Positions 7,626 to 16,289 of a stretch of 64,000 nucleotides of DNA are shown piece by piece. The stretch is from CBDCRK01 sp965220955. Its GTDB lineage: Bacteria; Desulfobacterota; Binatia; Bin18; CBDCRK01. The stretch lies in NCBI GenBank assembly GCA_965220955.1, contig CBDCRK010000015.1, forward strand, positions 310,001-374,000, written 5' to 3'. The stretch's first letter is position 1; each line of letters opens with the position of its first letter. Made by a program: the position numbers and the translations under genes. The notes below the pieces were generated by a model. That model ran no database searches, was not told where the DNA came from, and worked only from the letters and a program-made list of their open reading frames with translations.

Positions 7626-9110
7626 TTACTCTATAAACACTACTACCACCGCAGTGTTATCGCTCCCTCCTCCGGCATTGGCAGTCACCACCAACTCTAG
7701 AGCTGCTTCCTGTGGATCACGATGGCGGCTGATAATGTCGGCCAGCACCTGCTCCTCTACATGGGTGGTAAGACCATCACTGCAAAGCATCAGCCGGCTG
7801 CCCTGATAGAGTGTACGGCTCAAGCTGTCCACGGCCACGGCCTCTTTGCTCCCCAGGGAACGGATGAGAACATGGCGGTGTTCGTGTGTATGTGCTTCTT
7901 CCTCACTAATCTGACCAATCTCAACAAGCCGTCCAACGAGCGAGTGATCACGGGACAGCCGTAGCAGCTTGCCCCGTTCCCACAGATAGGCGCGACTGTC
8001 ACCAACCCAGGTAAGGGTCAACTGAGGACCGTAAAAAGCGCCCGTCACCACTGTGGCACCCATCCCTTCTGATTCAGGGTGCTCACGGGTGTAGCGTATA
8101 ATATCAGTGTTGGCCGCTTCCACTGCCTGGCGCAGGCACTCCTCTCGGCGCTCGTTGGTCCATGAAGGAAAATCCTCTGCCCAGACTGCTTCCATTCTTT
8201 GCGCAATGGTTTTCACCGCTAGGGCGCTAGCAATCTCTCCTGATTCGGCCCCCCCCATACCATCAGAGACAATATACAAACCCCAGGCAGAAGTTCCGGC
8301 CACAGTATGTTGGCCGCCCTCTATCACCAGTAGACTATCTTCGTTGTGTTCTCTTTGCAGTCCCCTGTCTGTATACCAAGCTGAGCGTAGGCGCACCCCT
8401 TTTCCTAGAGCAAGAAGGTTTGCCTTTAGAGCCTCAGTACTCTCATGGCGATCCTGCGGCTCTGGAGCCAGAGTTTTGCGCAGCACTCTCTCAAGGTCGG
8501 GAGAGACTATCTTCTCTGGATAAAACACCGGAGGCTCGAATCCCGACACCCATCCCTCCACTGCCAGGCGGTTGCCCGTAAGTAGCGTGTAGAGGGTGGC
8601 TCCCAGGGAAAAAATGTCTGCCCGCTCACCTATCTCCTGGCCCTTGTACGCCTCTGGTGCGGTATACCCATCATTCACTATAGCTTCCTCTTGTTTCGCT
8701 CCCTTCTCTCGTACCCCATCAAAACCTATCAGGCGGAGGCGTCCGTTCCTGTCAATCACTAGCCCCTCAGGGGAGAGATCAGAGCAGAGAAACCCATGAC
8801 TATGAAGAAAGCTAAGCATCTGACAAAGCTGGATACCCCACCTTACTACCTCCCGCTCGGAGGTGTGTCCTTTTCTGTTTCCCAGGGAAATACCGGCAGC
8901 TTCTTCCTGGACAATGTACATACGATCATTATGCTCGAAGTGAGCTTCAAGCTTAACCAAAGCCGGATGGGAAAGCTCCGCCAAACGGGTATATAGGGCA
9001 GCAAAAAGGGCCTCTTCTGTTGCCTTACGCTCACGGATGATTACCCTCTGTTCGGTTCTGTCTAGCTGAGGAACCGGCCTGTCTTGTGCTGTGTCAAAGG
9101 GTTCATCCCA
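7626..9110 (-). CDS. Pseudokinase-PP2C phosphatase fusion (C-terminal part of frameshifted gene)
   Basis: From about 9110 this frame encodes the rest of a kinase-like domain: the beta3-alphaC region VIIRERKATEEALFAAL, then AELSHPALVKLEAHF and so on. Its catalytic loop reads CSDLSPEG and its DFG is GFDG, so metal-binding residues are lost and it is probably a pseudokinase. A PP2C domain follows (about the last 250 residues) with REHNEDS, VSDGMGGAESGE, GDSRAYLW, CSDGLT and GGSDNTAV, a complete metal-binding set, so the phosphatase should work. The only near-cognate start is TTG 8984, inside the kinase fold. The true N-terminus is the next entry in another frame, separated by a one-base shift at 9111-9115. 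It should counteract the kinase 7 bp downstream. Confidence 0.85.
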   Translation of the reverse strand, partial: WDEPFDTAQDRPVPQLDRTEQRVIIRERKATEEALFAALYTRLAELSHPALVKLEAHFEHNDRMYIVQEEAAGISLGNRKGHTSEREVVRWGIQLCQMLSFLHSHGFLCSDLSPEGLVIDRNGRLRLIGFDGVREKGAKQEEAIVNDGYTAPEAYKGQEIGERADIFSLGATLYTLLTGNRLAVEGWVSGFEPPVFYPEKIVSPDLERVLRKTLAPEPQDRHESTEALKANLLALGKGVRLRSAWYTDRGLQREHNEDSLLVIEGGQHTVAGTSAWGLYIVSDGMGGAESGEIASALAVKTIAQRMEAVWAEDFPSWTNERREECLRQAVEAANTDIIRYTREHPESEGMGATVVTGAFYGPQLTLTWVGDSRAYLWERGKLLRLSRDHSLVGRLVEIGQISEEEAHTHEHRHVLIRSLGSKEAVAVDSLSRTLYQGSRLMLCSDGLTTHVEEQVLADIISRHRDPQEAALELVVTANAGGGSDNTAVVVVFIE

Positions 9111-9400
9111 GGGGGTTCAGGTTCGCCAACAGGCTCGCAAGCTTCCGTTTTGCTGAGATGTCGACCGCGGTAGCGGTTTTCCGTTTCTCGTCTTTCAATA
9201 CACTCGGTGAGGATATATTCTTCTGCCAGAATGGTTCCCGGTGGCAAAGGCGAAAGCAGGTCTGGCGTCTCTTCGCTCTGCAGCGCACGCCCGCATCGAG
9301 CACAAAACGCCTCTCCGTCCTGATTTTCCCAGGTACATTCTGGGCAGGAGAGAGGTATCTTATCAGCGGATTGTTCTTGCACTCCCGGCAAGGGGGTCAT
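9062..9400 (-). CDS. Zinc ribbon plus start of pseudokinase (N-terminal part of frameshifted gene)
   Basis: The 112-residue frame has a zinc ribbon (CPECTWENQDGEAFCARCGR) followed by LPPGTILAEEYILTECIERR, the first strand and glycine-loop region of a PknB-type kinase, whose glycine loop is degenerate. Reading then leaves the kinase fold at PEPPGMNP and stops at 9062. One extra C in the CCCCC run (9111-9115 on the complement) would join PEPP to WDEPFDTAQ and on into the pseudokinase-PP2C frame, giving one protein of about 590 residues. Zinc ribbon plus kinase plus PP2C in one chain fits other VWA/kinase/PP2C loci. The break may be a sequencing error or a real mutation. Confidence 0.75.
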   Translation of the reverse strand: MTPLPGVQEQSADKIPLSCPECTWENQDGEAFCARCGRALQSEETPDLLSPLPPGTILAEEYILTECIERRETENRYRGRHLSKTEACEPVGEPEPPGMNPLTQHKTGRFLS

Positions 9401-9441
9401 GGCTCCTGGGGTTCCCTGCCGCGGGAAAGGGACATAGAGGG

Positions 9442-10050
9442 TTAAGCAATAGTAATCTTGAGAAAGGTTTTGCCAATAATGATTTCATCGCCGTCTTTTA
9501 ATGTTACCGGCGCGCCAGGCTCAAGCCGAGGGCCACGGTTTACATAGGTGCCGTTTAAGCTACCCATGTCCTCAATGGTTATCTGCTCACCCACGCGGAT
9601 GAGCGCATGTTTACGTGAGACCCGGGCCTCTGGATCATCTGCCTCCAAGTCAACCTCAGGGAACGCACCACTGTCAGGGTCCCAGCGGCCTACTAGGTTG
9701 TCTCCCGTTTCCAGCAGAAACTCTTTGCCCAGCGTTCCGCCTCGGGTAATCGTTGCCTTCGTTAGCTGTATAGCCGGAACTGATTCTTCGGGAGCAAGGG
9801 TGGGAGCAGGTTCTTCCAGGTCTGGGACAGGGGGTTCTTCTGCCTCTGGTATGACAGTTTCCGTTGCTTGTGTCTCCGGGGCAGAATCTTCGGCTTCTGG
9901 GGCCTGGACTTCTGTCTCTGGGGCCTGGGCTGGTACCTCCGGGGCAGAGACTGATTCGGCTACATCTGAGGCCTCAAGCTTTGCTCCACATCCATCACAA
10001 TATTCAAGCCCTTCCATATTTTCTTGTCCGCACTCTTTGCACACGATCAT
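9442..10050 (-). CDS. Zinc-ribbon/FHA adaptor protein (202 aa)
   Basis: Begins with a zinc ribbon (CKECGQENMEGLEYCDGCG), continues through a roughly 80-residue Glu/Pro/Ala-rich linker with repeated APE(T/A)E units, and ends in an FHA domain (about 110-200). The FHA has all the phosphothreonine-binding features: GRWDPDS, VSRKHA and SLNGTYVN. Soluble and cytosolic. It lies 41 bp before the zinc-ribbon/pseudokinase gene and 39 bp after the VWA gene. It probably docks on phosphorylated partners in this operon. The linker may itself carry the phosphosites (Thr in PET/ATET motifs), as in GarA-like proteins; that is inference. Confidence 0.85.
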   Translation of the reverse strand: MIVCKECGQENMEGLEYCDGCGAKLEASDVAESVSAPEVPAQAPETEVQAPEAEDSAPETQATETVIPEAEEPPVPDLEEPAPTLAPEESVPAIQLTKATITRGGTLGKEFLLETGDNLVGRWDPDSGAFPEVDLEADDPEARVSRKHALIRVGEQITIEDMGSLNGTYVNRGPRLEPGAPVTLKDGDEIIIGKTFLKITIA

Positions 10051-10089
10051 GATAGCCTCCTTATGGTTTCCACGAAGGAGAAGAAAACC

Positions 10090-11379
10090 CTAACCTCGCC
10101 CGGTGTTCTTTAGTGCCTCGGGGTCGAGAAGCTGAGTTTTGCGGACCTCGGCCTGGGCAGTGAGTAGCTGAGTTTTGGCAGCCTTGCCTGCCAGCGTCTG
10201 AGTCTTCTTGATCTCTGCCTGGAGCGAAGTGAGAGCTTGGGTAGCTTTGCTATGACCCAACCGCTGAGTTCCGGAGATGGCATGGCCTAAAAGCTTTGTG
10301 GCTTTTTCCACATTTCCACTGGACAGCTCAGCCTCAGCCTGGTTCTGCATTTTGGCAATGCTTACCTGATCGACCAAGTTCATGACGTAAGCATTCGCTT
10401 TGCCTATCTGGGTTCGCTCTAGAGTATAGTGTACCACTACTTCTTGGGATTCTTCCTGGTTTTTGGCCTCAGAGGTATCGTAACGGAGAAGGGCTTGCGC
10501 AAGTCGCACCCGACCCGGTTTGCGGGGCGGAAGGATAAGCGTAAGGAGAGCAGAACTGGATACCCCGGCTTCCATATCGCCCAAAGGCAAGGTCAAAGTA
10601 CGCTCTTCGCCCAGAGAAACATCCTTGAGACTATAGATCTGTGGGCTAGCACGGGAGGCATCTTTCATCTGTACCCCAGTGCTTAAACGCACTTCGATTC
10701 GTGAGTTGGTTAGAGCAACGTTCTTGAGTCCTTCTAGCTCCCCAGAGAAGAGGCTAGGGATGTTAGCTGGATCACCAATGAAATGGTAATTTGCTCCCCC
10801 GGCCTCGGCGATTTCCATAAGTAATTTTTCGTTAAACTCTGCTCCTACCCCTAAAGTGCTAAATGAGATTCGTGAACTCCTTTGCTGAGCCAGCTCCAGA
10901 CACCGACGTTCTTCATAGGTTTGTCCATCGGTAAGCAGGAGGATGCGGTTGAGGTAGGCTGGGGAATAGTGCTTCTCTACCTCGGTGAGCGCTGTCTCCA
11001 TACCTAGCGCCATCTGTGTGCCCCCACCGATCTCCAGAAGATCGATGTCGTCAATTACCTTTTTTACTCTAGCTTTGTCCTGGACTTGCTCGGCGGTGGC
11101 TAACACCTGCGCTTTGTCGGCAAACGCTACCACCATAGCCTTATCTTGCGGGCCCAGATGATCGATCACATATTTGACCGCCTCAACTACGTAATCAAGT
11201 CGGTTTTCATCATACATGGAACCGCTACGGTCAAGAACGAGACCGAGATTGAGGGGCAATCGGGCCCCAGACCCTGCCTGGGGAACAACTTCGAGGAGCA
11301 AGTAAAGGACAAAATTCTCAGCGCTGCTGAGAACTGATTCTCGGCTTGTTAGGGCTTGAAATACAACCGGGGATGGCAC
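10090..11379 (-). CDS. Cytosolic VWA-domain protein (429 aa)
   Basis: Starts at GTG 11379 with GGAGGT upstream. A VWA domain (about 40-220) carries an intact MIDAS: DRSGSM, the Thr in GGGTQM and LLTDGQ. A beta-rich domain (about 225-330) and a C-terminal helical tail follow. The tail (about 370-425) has four loosely repeated units with KTQ(T/L)L (KKTQTLAG, AKTQLLTA, RKTQLLDP) that look like repeated phosphorylation or FHA-docking sites. No signal peptide. Its place at the head of the kinase/PP2C/FHA operon matches the VWA partner of TerY-type phosphorylation triads. Confidence 0.85.
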   Translation of the reverse strand: MPSPVVFQALTSRESVLSSAENFVLYLLLEVVPQAGSGARLPLNLGLVLDRSGSMYDENRLDYVVEAVKYVIDHLGPQDKAMVVAFADKAQVLATAEQVQDKARVKKVIDDIDLLEIGGGTQMALGMETALTEVEKHYSPAYLNRILLLTDGQTYEERRCLELAQQRSSRISFSTLGVGAEFNEKLLMEIAEAGGANYHFIGDPANIPSLFSGELEGLKNVALTNSRIEVRLSTGVQMKDASRASPQIYSLKDVSLGEERTLTLPLGDMEAGVSSSALLTLILPPRKPGRVRLAQALLRYDTSEAKNQEESQEVVVHYTLERTQIGKANAYVMNLVDQVSIAKMQNQAEAELSSGNVEKATKLLGHAISGTQRLGHSKATQALTSLQAEIKKTQTLAGKAAKTQLLTAQAEVRKTQLLDPEALKNTGRG

Positions 11380-11396
11380 AGCTTAACCTCCACAAA

Positions 11397-11424
11397 GGAA
11401 ACACAAAATTTATGTCATGTTTCC
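11397..11424. promoter_or_regulatory. Stem-loop in leader of VWA gene
   Basis: GGAAACA (11397-11403) pairs with TGTTTCC (11418-11424) around a 14-base loop, just upstream of the GGAGGT ribosome site of the VWA gene. It could tune translation. Seven base pairs with an AT-rich loop is weak evidence. Confidence 0.3.
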
Positions 11425-11549
11425 GGGGACGGTGCAAGAAAGGGGTAGAAGTTATTCATTCCCCTTGTAGAGAAGAACATTGCAAAGAGGGAAAAGTTAC
11501 GGGCCCAACCCACTGTCTGGCTCTTTGCTCAGATGCGGGTCTCTTGTTT

Positions 11550-11708
11550 CTAGGAGAACTCAGGCTCATTGCGCGGTGGTGGGGCCACTGAGACATCCTT
11601 AGCCATCTCTAGGAAGGGAAGATCTTGCACCTCCTCTAGGATGTCATCGTCAAGCAAGCTAATTAGCCGTACTACGTTTTCCAGGATCTCTTCGGCGTTC
11701 CGCATCAT
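11550..11708 (-). CDS. Small acidic protein at head of signalling operon (52 aa)
   Basis: Two adjacent ATG codons (11708 and 11705) follow AAAGGGGGTGGG; the frame runs 52 codons to TAG at 11550. The product is acidic and helical in its first two thirds (AEEILENVVRLISLLDDDIL) and ends in a Pro-rich tail. It has no Cys, signal or membrane helix. Same strand as, and 170 bp upstream of, the VWA gene. I do not recognise it; it may be an adaptor or regulator of the operon. Confidence 0.55.
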   Translation of the reverse strand: MMRNAEEILENVVRLISLLDDDILEEVQDLPFLEMAKDVSVAPPPRNEPEFS

Positions 11709-12135
11709 CCCACCCCCTTTAAGAAATAGCCAACAAGATAGCTTTTATACAACCTGTTGAGCCCTGGTACCTCTTGCTACACAACATATTGTAGCGAAAC
11801 TGGCATCTTTAGCAACTCCGATCAAGTCTGTCCCATAAGAGTTCCCAACTTTTGCAGGTAGGGCCTGGATAATAGTAGATGTCCTTTATCCTTGCATTCT
11901 ACCTTCTGTTATCCCTCTTAGTAGTCAGTAAACTCTATCTCTTGCATCCCCCCGAGGTCAAGAGAGGAGGTGAGCCTTCGGCTATAGGATATAGTTTCGG
12001 CAACAGGATATAGAAAGTCTGACTACGTGAGGATATACTTGCATCGCTATACCCATCTACATGTTGCAGGAGCCTGTGGGCCAACAGGCGGCCAGGGCCG
12101 GCGACCGAACAGTCCCGACAAGGAGGAGACCTGAT
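11709..12135. other. Intergenic region between divergent units
   Basis: This holds the divergent promoters of the signalling operon (minus) and the enoyl-CoA hydratase gene (plus). I see no ORF with a ribosome site, no tRNA and no strong hairpin. Base composition shifts here from moderate to clearly GC-rich coding on the plus side. Confidence 0.5.
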
Positions 12136-12981
12136 ATGGCAAGCTATCACTACATTCTGATCGATGACCCACGGCCATTGGTGCGACGCCTCACGCTGAA
12201 CCGGCCGGAGAAGCGCAACGCCCTCAACAATCAGCTGCGTTCCGAGATCCTGCAGGCGCTAGAAGAAGCGGACCACGATCCGGAGGTGCGGGTGAGCATC
12301 CTGCGCGGCGCTGGCGTTTGCTTTTCCGCAGGCTACGACCTGGGGAGCAACAATGCAGAAGGCCAGCCCTATTACACGGCGGGTGGGGCAGGGCAATGGG
12401 CACGACACGTGATTGAAGGCTCGTTCCACATCTGGGATCTGGCCAAGCCCGTCATTGCTCAAGTGCACGGTTATTGCCTGGCTGGGGGAAGCGAACTGGC
12501 CACTGCCTGTGACCTTGTCTACGTTGCCGAAGATGCGCAGATTGGCTATCCACCGGTGCGCTTGATGAGTCCGCCCGACATGCAGTTCCATCCCTGGTTG
12601 ATGGGCATGCGGGATGCGATGGAAATGATGCTGACTGGCGATGCACTCAGCGGGGTTGAGGCGGCGGACAGGGGCTTTGCCAATCGAGCCTTTCCTGCTG
12701 CAGAGTTGGAAGCACAGGTGCTGGAAATCGCTGAGCGTGTGGCCAAGATTCCGACCGAGTTACAGCAGATCAACAAGCGCTCGGTGCACCGCGCTATGGA
12801 GGTCATGGGCGTGCGTGCCGCCATCCGCGCTGGCACCGAGCTGCAGGCTCTGGCGTTTACCACCGAAGCGACCCGTACTTATCTCAAGGAATTCGGGAAA
12901 GGCGTCCGCCATGCCTTGTCGCTACGCGACAAGACCTTTGGCGATTATCGCGAGCGCGAGAAGAAAGACTCAGAGACTTAG
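12136..12981 (+). CDS. Enoyl-CoA hydratase/isomerase (crotonase) family protein (281 aa)
   Basis: Starts at ATG 12136, six bases after AAGGAGGAGACC; the longer frame upstream has no site. The crotonase fold shows NRPEKRNALN, the oxyanion-hole strand VCFSAGYDLGS, and VHGYCLAGGSELATACDLVYV with the first catalytic-region Glu. The usual second catalytic segment (GxPE) reads IGYPPVRLMSPP, so hydratase activity is uncertain and another crotonase reaction (isomerase, hydrolase) is possible. It converges with the thiolase gene 59 bp away, which supports acyl-CoA breakdown. Length is typical. Confidence 0.85.
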   Translation: MASYHYILIDDPRPLVRRLTLNRPEKRNALNNQLRSEILQALEEADHDPEVRVSILRGAGVCFSAGYDLGSNNAEGQPYYTAGGAGQWARHVIEGSFHIWDLAKPVIAQVHGYCLAGGSELATACDLVYVAEDAQIGYPPVRLMSPPDMQFHPWLMGMRDAMEMMLTGDALSGVEAADRGFANRAFPAAELEAQVLEIAERVAKIPTELQQINKRSVHRAMEVMGVRAAIRAGTELQALAFTTEATRTYLKEFGKGVRHALSLRDKTFGDYREREKKDSET

Positions 12982-13040
12982 GCTTAAGCAACAGGAGCTG
13001 GTGCCAATACTCCATGCCGGACGGTCTTCGAATATGAAGA

Positions 13041-14270
13041 TCACATCCGTTCGATGATTGTGGCAATTCCCATTCCGCCGCCAATACACATGGTGACCAG
13101 CCCGGTGGTTTTGTCCTGGCGCTCGAGTTCGTCGAGGACGGTTCCCATTAACATGCTCCCCGTAGCGCCAAGAGGATGGCCGAGCGCAATGGCGCCGCTG
13201 TTGACGTTGACCCTTTCCGGGTCCATGTCACACTCACGCATGACTTTCAGCGGGACCGCGGCGAACGCCTCGTTGATCTCGATCAGGTCGATGTCGTTGA
13301 TCGTCATCCCGGCTTTCCTAAGAACGCGTTTGGTGGCCGGAACCGGAGCGGTCAACATAATAATGGGCTCATCGCCGGCCGTTGCGGTCGCAACGATCCG
13401 GGCGCGCGGTTTCATGCCATGACTGCGCGCATACTCCGGTGAGGCGAGCAGAACCACGCCGGCGCCGTCAACAATGCCAGAGGAGTTGCCAGCGTGATGC
13501 ACATGATTGATCTGCTCAACGTTCGGGTAACGTGACTGCGCCTTTTCGTCGAAGCTCAAGGTATCGCCCTTTTGGACATACTTACCAATTTCAGCAAACG
13601 AAGGCGGCAGCTTGGTCAGCCCTTCCAAGGTTGTATCCGGCCGTGGGTATTCGTCGTGTTCGAGAACAACCTGGCCTGCGGCATCGCGCACCGCAATGAG
13701 GCTGTTCTTGAGACGGCCTTCTTTGTGGGCACGGGCATACCGCTGCTGGCTCGACAGCGCAAACCGATCACAATCCTCACGGCTAAAGCCCTCGATCGTA
13801 GCAATCAAATCGCCTGAGATCCCTTGCTGCACAAGCGGATGGAGCTGGCGGAGATGGCGATTGTGGCCGTCAATACCACCGCGATCGGCGTTCATGGGGA
13901 CGCGTGACATTGATTCAACGCCGCCAGCAACCACCAAATCCTGTTCTCCAGACTTGATGCCCATAGCCGCAAAATTCACCGCCTGCTGCCCTGAACCGCA
14001 GAAACGGTTAATCGTCACGCCGGTCGAATCATTGGGCCATTCCGCCGCCAGCACGGACATCCGGGCAATGCACATGGCTTGGTCACCGTACGCGGTGACA
14101 CAGCCAACGAGCACGTCTTCAACGTCGAGCGGATTCAGATTATTGCGGTCCTTAATGGCGTTGAGGACCTGCGCCATGAGTTCCTGCGGGTGGACCCCCG
14201 CCAGCGCTCCATCTTTCTTGCCTCGCCCACGAGGTGTCCTTACTGCATCAATAATCCATGCTTCGCCCAT
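13041..14270 (-). CDS. Acetyl-CoA acetyltransferase/3-ketoacyl-CoA thiolase (409 aa)
   Basis: Thiolase with nucleophile Cys in NRFCGSGQQAV, the GHPLGATGS His segment and C-terminal acid/base Cys in CIGGGMG. The substrate loop GGVESMSRVPM is present. The true start is probably ATG 14270, because the upstream ATG at 14282 overlaps the GGAGG ribosome site. It cleaves 3-ketoacyl-CoA or condenses acetyl-CoA units in fatty-acid-like degradation. Paired convergently with the crotonase. All catalytic residues are intact. Confidence 0.92.
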   Translation of the reverse strand: MGEAWIIDAVRTPRGRGKKDGALAGVHPQELMAQVLNAIKDRNNLNPLDVEDVLVGCVTAYGDQAMCIARMSVLAAEWPNDSTGVTINRFCGSGQQAVNFAAMGIKSGEQDLVVAGGVESMSRVPMNADRGGIDGHNRHLRQLHPLVQQGISGDLIATIEGFSREDCDRFALSSQQRYARAHKEGRLKNSLIAVRDAAGQVVLEHDEYPRPDTTLEGLTKLPPSFAEIGKYVQKGDTLSFDEKAQSRYPNVEQINHVHHAGNSSGIVDGAGVVLLASPEYARSHGMKPRARIVATATAGDEPIIMLTAPVPATKRVLRKAGMTINDIDLIEINEAFAAVPLKVMRECDMDPERVNVNSGAIALGHPLGATGSMLMGTVLDELERQDKTTGLVTMCIGGGMGIATIIERM

Positions 14271-14320
14271 AGTTTCCTCCATTTGAAAGGCTGTTAAGAA
14301 TGATTCCTTGGCGGGTCATT

Positions 14321-14633
14321 CTACTCCTTGAAAAAAAGCGTGCAATGTCCTTGCCATGAGATGAAGGCCGGTTTCTCGCTATCATACCCTCCTGCCCGTA
14401 GTCCCTCGACCAGGGATTGCGTTTCAAAGTCGAGGGGCACAAAGGTCAGATTCGGTGGCAAGGCTACCCCCAGAGCGTTCAAGGGAGTGCCGCAGCGCTT
14501 CCTTGCTATCGATACCAAGGAACTCACCGGCTAGCTCATCTACCAAGTGCTTGGGTTTCCCATCAATGAGCAGGTGAGCAGCGCGCAACAGGGCAGCCAT
14601 TTGTGCCGTTTGACTTGGGCGGCATTCTTCCAT
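14321..14633 (-). pseudogene. Remnant of LCMT-type (TIGR00027-like) SAM methyltransferase
   Basis: Two frames carry pieces of one protein. From 14633 the first gives TAQMAALLRAAHLLIDGKP and VDELAGEFLG, the N-terminus of leucine-carboxyl-methyltransferase-like enzymes. The other (14527-14321) gives NLTFVPLDFETQSLVEGLRA and KPAFISWQG, a segment about 80 residues further on in intact members, and then stops. The middle with the SAM-binding GxGxD and the whole C-terminus are gone. A dead gene with internal deletion, frameshift and truncation. It still has a purine-rich site before its ATG. Confidence 0.7.
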
Positions 14634-14802
14634 CTGAGCTCTCCTTTCTTTCCATACGTTTTATGCGTTATACCAATTCCCGATTGAAATGAGCCATTCC
14701 TGTCATTCTGAGTAAAGTGAAGAATCCATTCTTTATCTGACTTATGGCATGTTTCCTTAAGACTTGCCCTCCGCTAAGATAAACGCGAAAGGAGACAAGC
14801 TT

Positions 14803-15984
14803 ATGTCTGGACCGCTTGCTGGCTACCGCGTAATCGATGTGACCCAGATGCTCTCTGGCCCCATGGCGACCATGATCCTGGGAGATCAAGGAGCGGACGT
14901 GATTAAAGTGGAGCCGCCGCAAACAGGAGATCTCACCCGAGCCTTCGGGAGCAACGGCATGTCCCCGCCCTTTACCGTGATTAATCGCAATAAACGGTCT
15001 GTTGCCATTAACCTCAAAGAGCCGGAGGGTGTTGAACTCCTCAAACAGCTGGTTGCAGAGGCCGATGTTTTTGTGCAGAACTTCCGGCCTGGGGCAGTGG
15101 AACGGATGGGGATAGGAGAAGAGGTCCTGCGAAGCCTGAAACCGGATCTCATCTATGTCTCGATTAGCGGGTTTGGAGAGTCTGGCCCGTATACGCACAA
15201 ACGGGTCTATGATCCGGTGATTCAAGCCCTCTCGGGGTTAACTGATATCCAACGGGATCCGGTGTCTGGGCGCCCCCGCATGATGCGCTTGGTCATTCCC
15301 GATAAGGTCACGGCTCTGACCGCCGCCCAGGCGATTACGGCCGCTTTGCTTGTGCGGGAGCGGACCGGCAAGGGGCAGCATGTGCGGCTCGCAATGCTTG
15401 ATGCGGTTGTGTCCTTTGTCTGGCCGGAAGGGATGGCCTCCCATACCTTGGTTCGAGACACTCAGAAGAGCTCGCGTCCCCCGAACGTGCGGGATCTGAT
15501 CTTCGAGACAACGGATGGGTATATCACGACTGGAGCAATGTCGAATAAAGAATGGGAGGGCCTGGTCCGGGCCCTAGAAAGACCAGAGTGGTTGGAGGAC
15601 GAGCGCTTTCAAACCCCCGCGGGGCGAATGAAATATATCGATATTAGACTCGAAATGACGGCCGAGGTCCTCAAAACCCGCACCTCGGCTGAATGGCTCG
15701 CGCGCTTAGATGCCGAACAAGTGCCTTGCGCTCCGGCGCTCAGCCGGGAAGAGGTTATTAGCAACGAGCAAGTGATGGCCAATGAACTGATTGTGGAGTC
15801 CGAGCATCCCATTATTGGACGGACGCGAATGCCCCGCCCTGCGGCCCGATTTACAGAAACTCCGGCTGGGCTCCGCCTGCCTGCCCCGGCGCTTGGTGAG
15901 CATACAGAGGCGGTATTGACAGAGCTTGGGTTATCCGCAGGACAATTAGCCGAACTCCGGGCTGCAGGAGTCGTTGCAGGCTAA
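14803..15984 (+). CDS. Family III CoA-transferase, CaiB/BaiF type (393 aa)
   Basis: ATG 14803 follows AAAGGAGA; the frame upstream of it has no site. Typical features: GYRVIDVTQMLSGPMATMIL at the N-terminus, LGDQGADVIKVEPP, the NRNKRSVAINLK segment, and the catalytic Asp in VRLAMLDAVVSF. Members move CoA from an acyl-CoA to a free acid such as formate, oxalate, carnitine or benzylsuccinate; the substrate here is unknown. Full length for the family. Single transcription unit between a dead methyltransferase gene and an amidase gene on the other strand. Confidence 0.9.
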   Translation: MSGPLAGYRVIDVTQMLSGPMATMILGDQGADVIKVEPPQTGDLTRAFGSNGMSPPFTVINRNKRSVAINLKEPEGVELLKQLVAEADVFVQNFRPGAVERMGIGEEVLRSLKPDLIYVSISGFGESGPYTHKRVYDPVIQALSGLTDIQRDPVSGRPRMMRLVIPDKVTALTAAQAITAALLVRERTGKGQHVRLAMLDAVVSFVWPEGMASHTLVRDTQKSSRPPNVRDLIFETTDGYITTGAMSNKEWEGLVRALERPEWLEDERFQTPAGRMKYIDIRLEMTAEVLKTRTSAEWLARLDAEQVPCAPALSREEVISNEQVMANELIVESEHPIIGRTRMPRPAARFTETPAGLRLPAPALGEHTEAVLTELGLSAGQLAELRAAGVVAG

Positions 15985-16289
15985 AAAGCGGAACCTTATC
16001 TGGAGAGCATCACGCTTTACACGGTCCGCTCCATCTCGGGGGGCTGGAGCTAAATCAAGTACGCCGGGACGATCTTTAGACCAATAGGCCAGATGGGGCG
16101 GAGTATTCGGATCGGGTTGTCTTGGTATAATACCTCCTATTCACCTTCCATAGGATAACCCCACTCCAGGCAGTCCCAGCGGTTAGCCCGGGCCAAGGGT
16201 AGTCTGGTTCTGGCAAAACAGCTAACCGGATGAAGTTCAACCCGCTTCTTATGCTCATTGGCATGTTTACTACTGAGCGTGCGGGCCAT
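15985..16289. other. Intergenic region after CoA-transferase gene
   Basis: About 300 bp with no gene that I can support. An open minus frame (16076-16300) has no ribosome site and no family resemblance. No strong terminator is seen. Confidence 0.4.

Noticed and set aside
12061..12135. Upstream extension of the enoyl-CoA hydratase gene to ATG 12061
   Set aside because: The extra 25 codons contain the strong ribosome site AAGGAGGAG of ATG 12136 and do not resemble the family's N-terminus.
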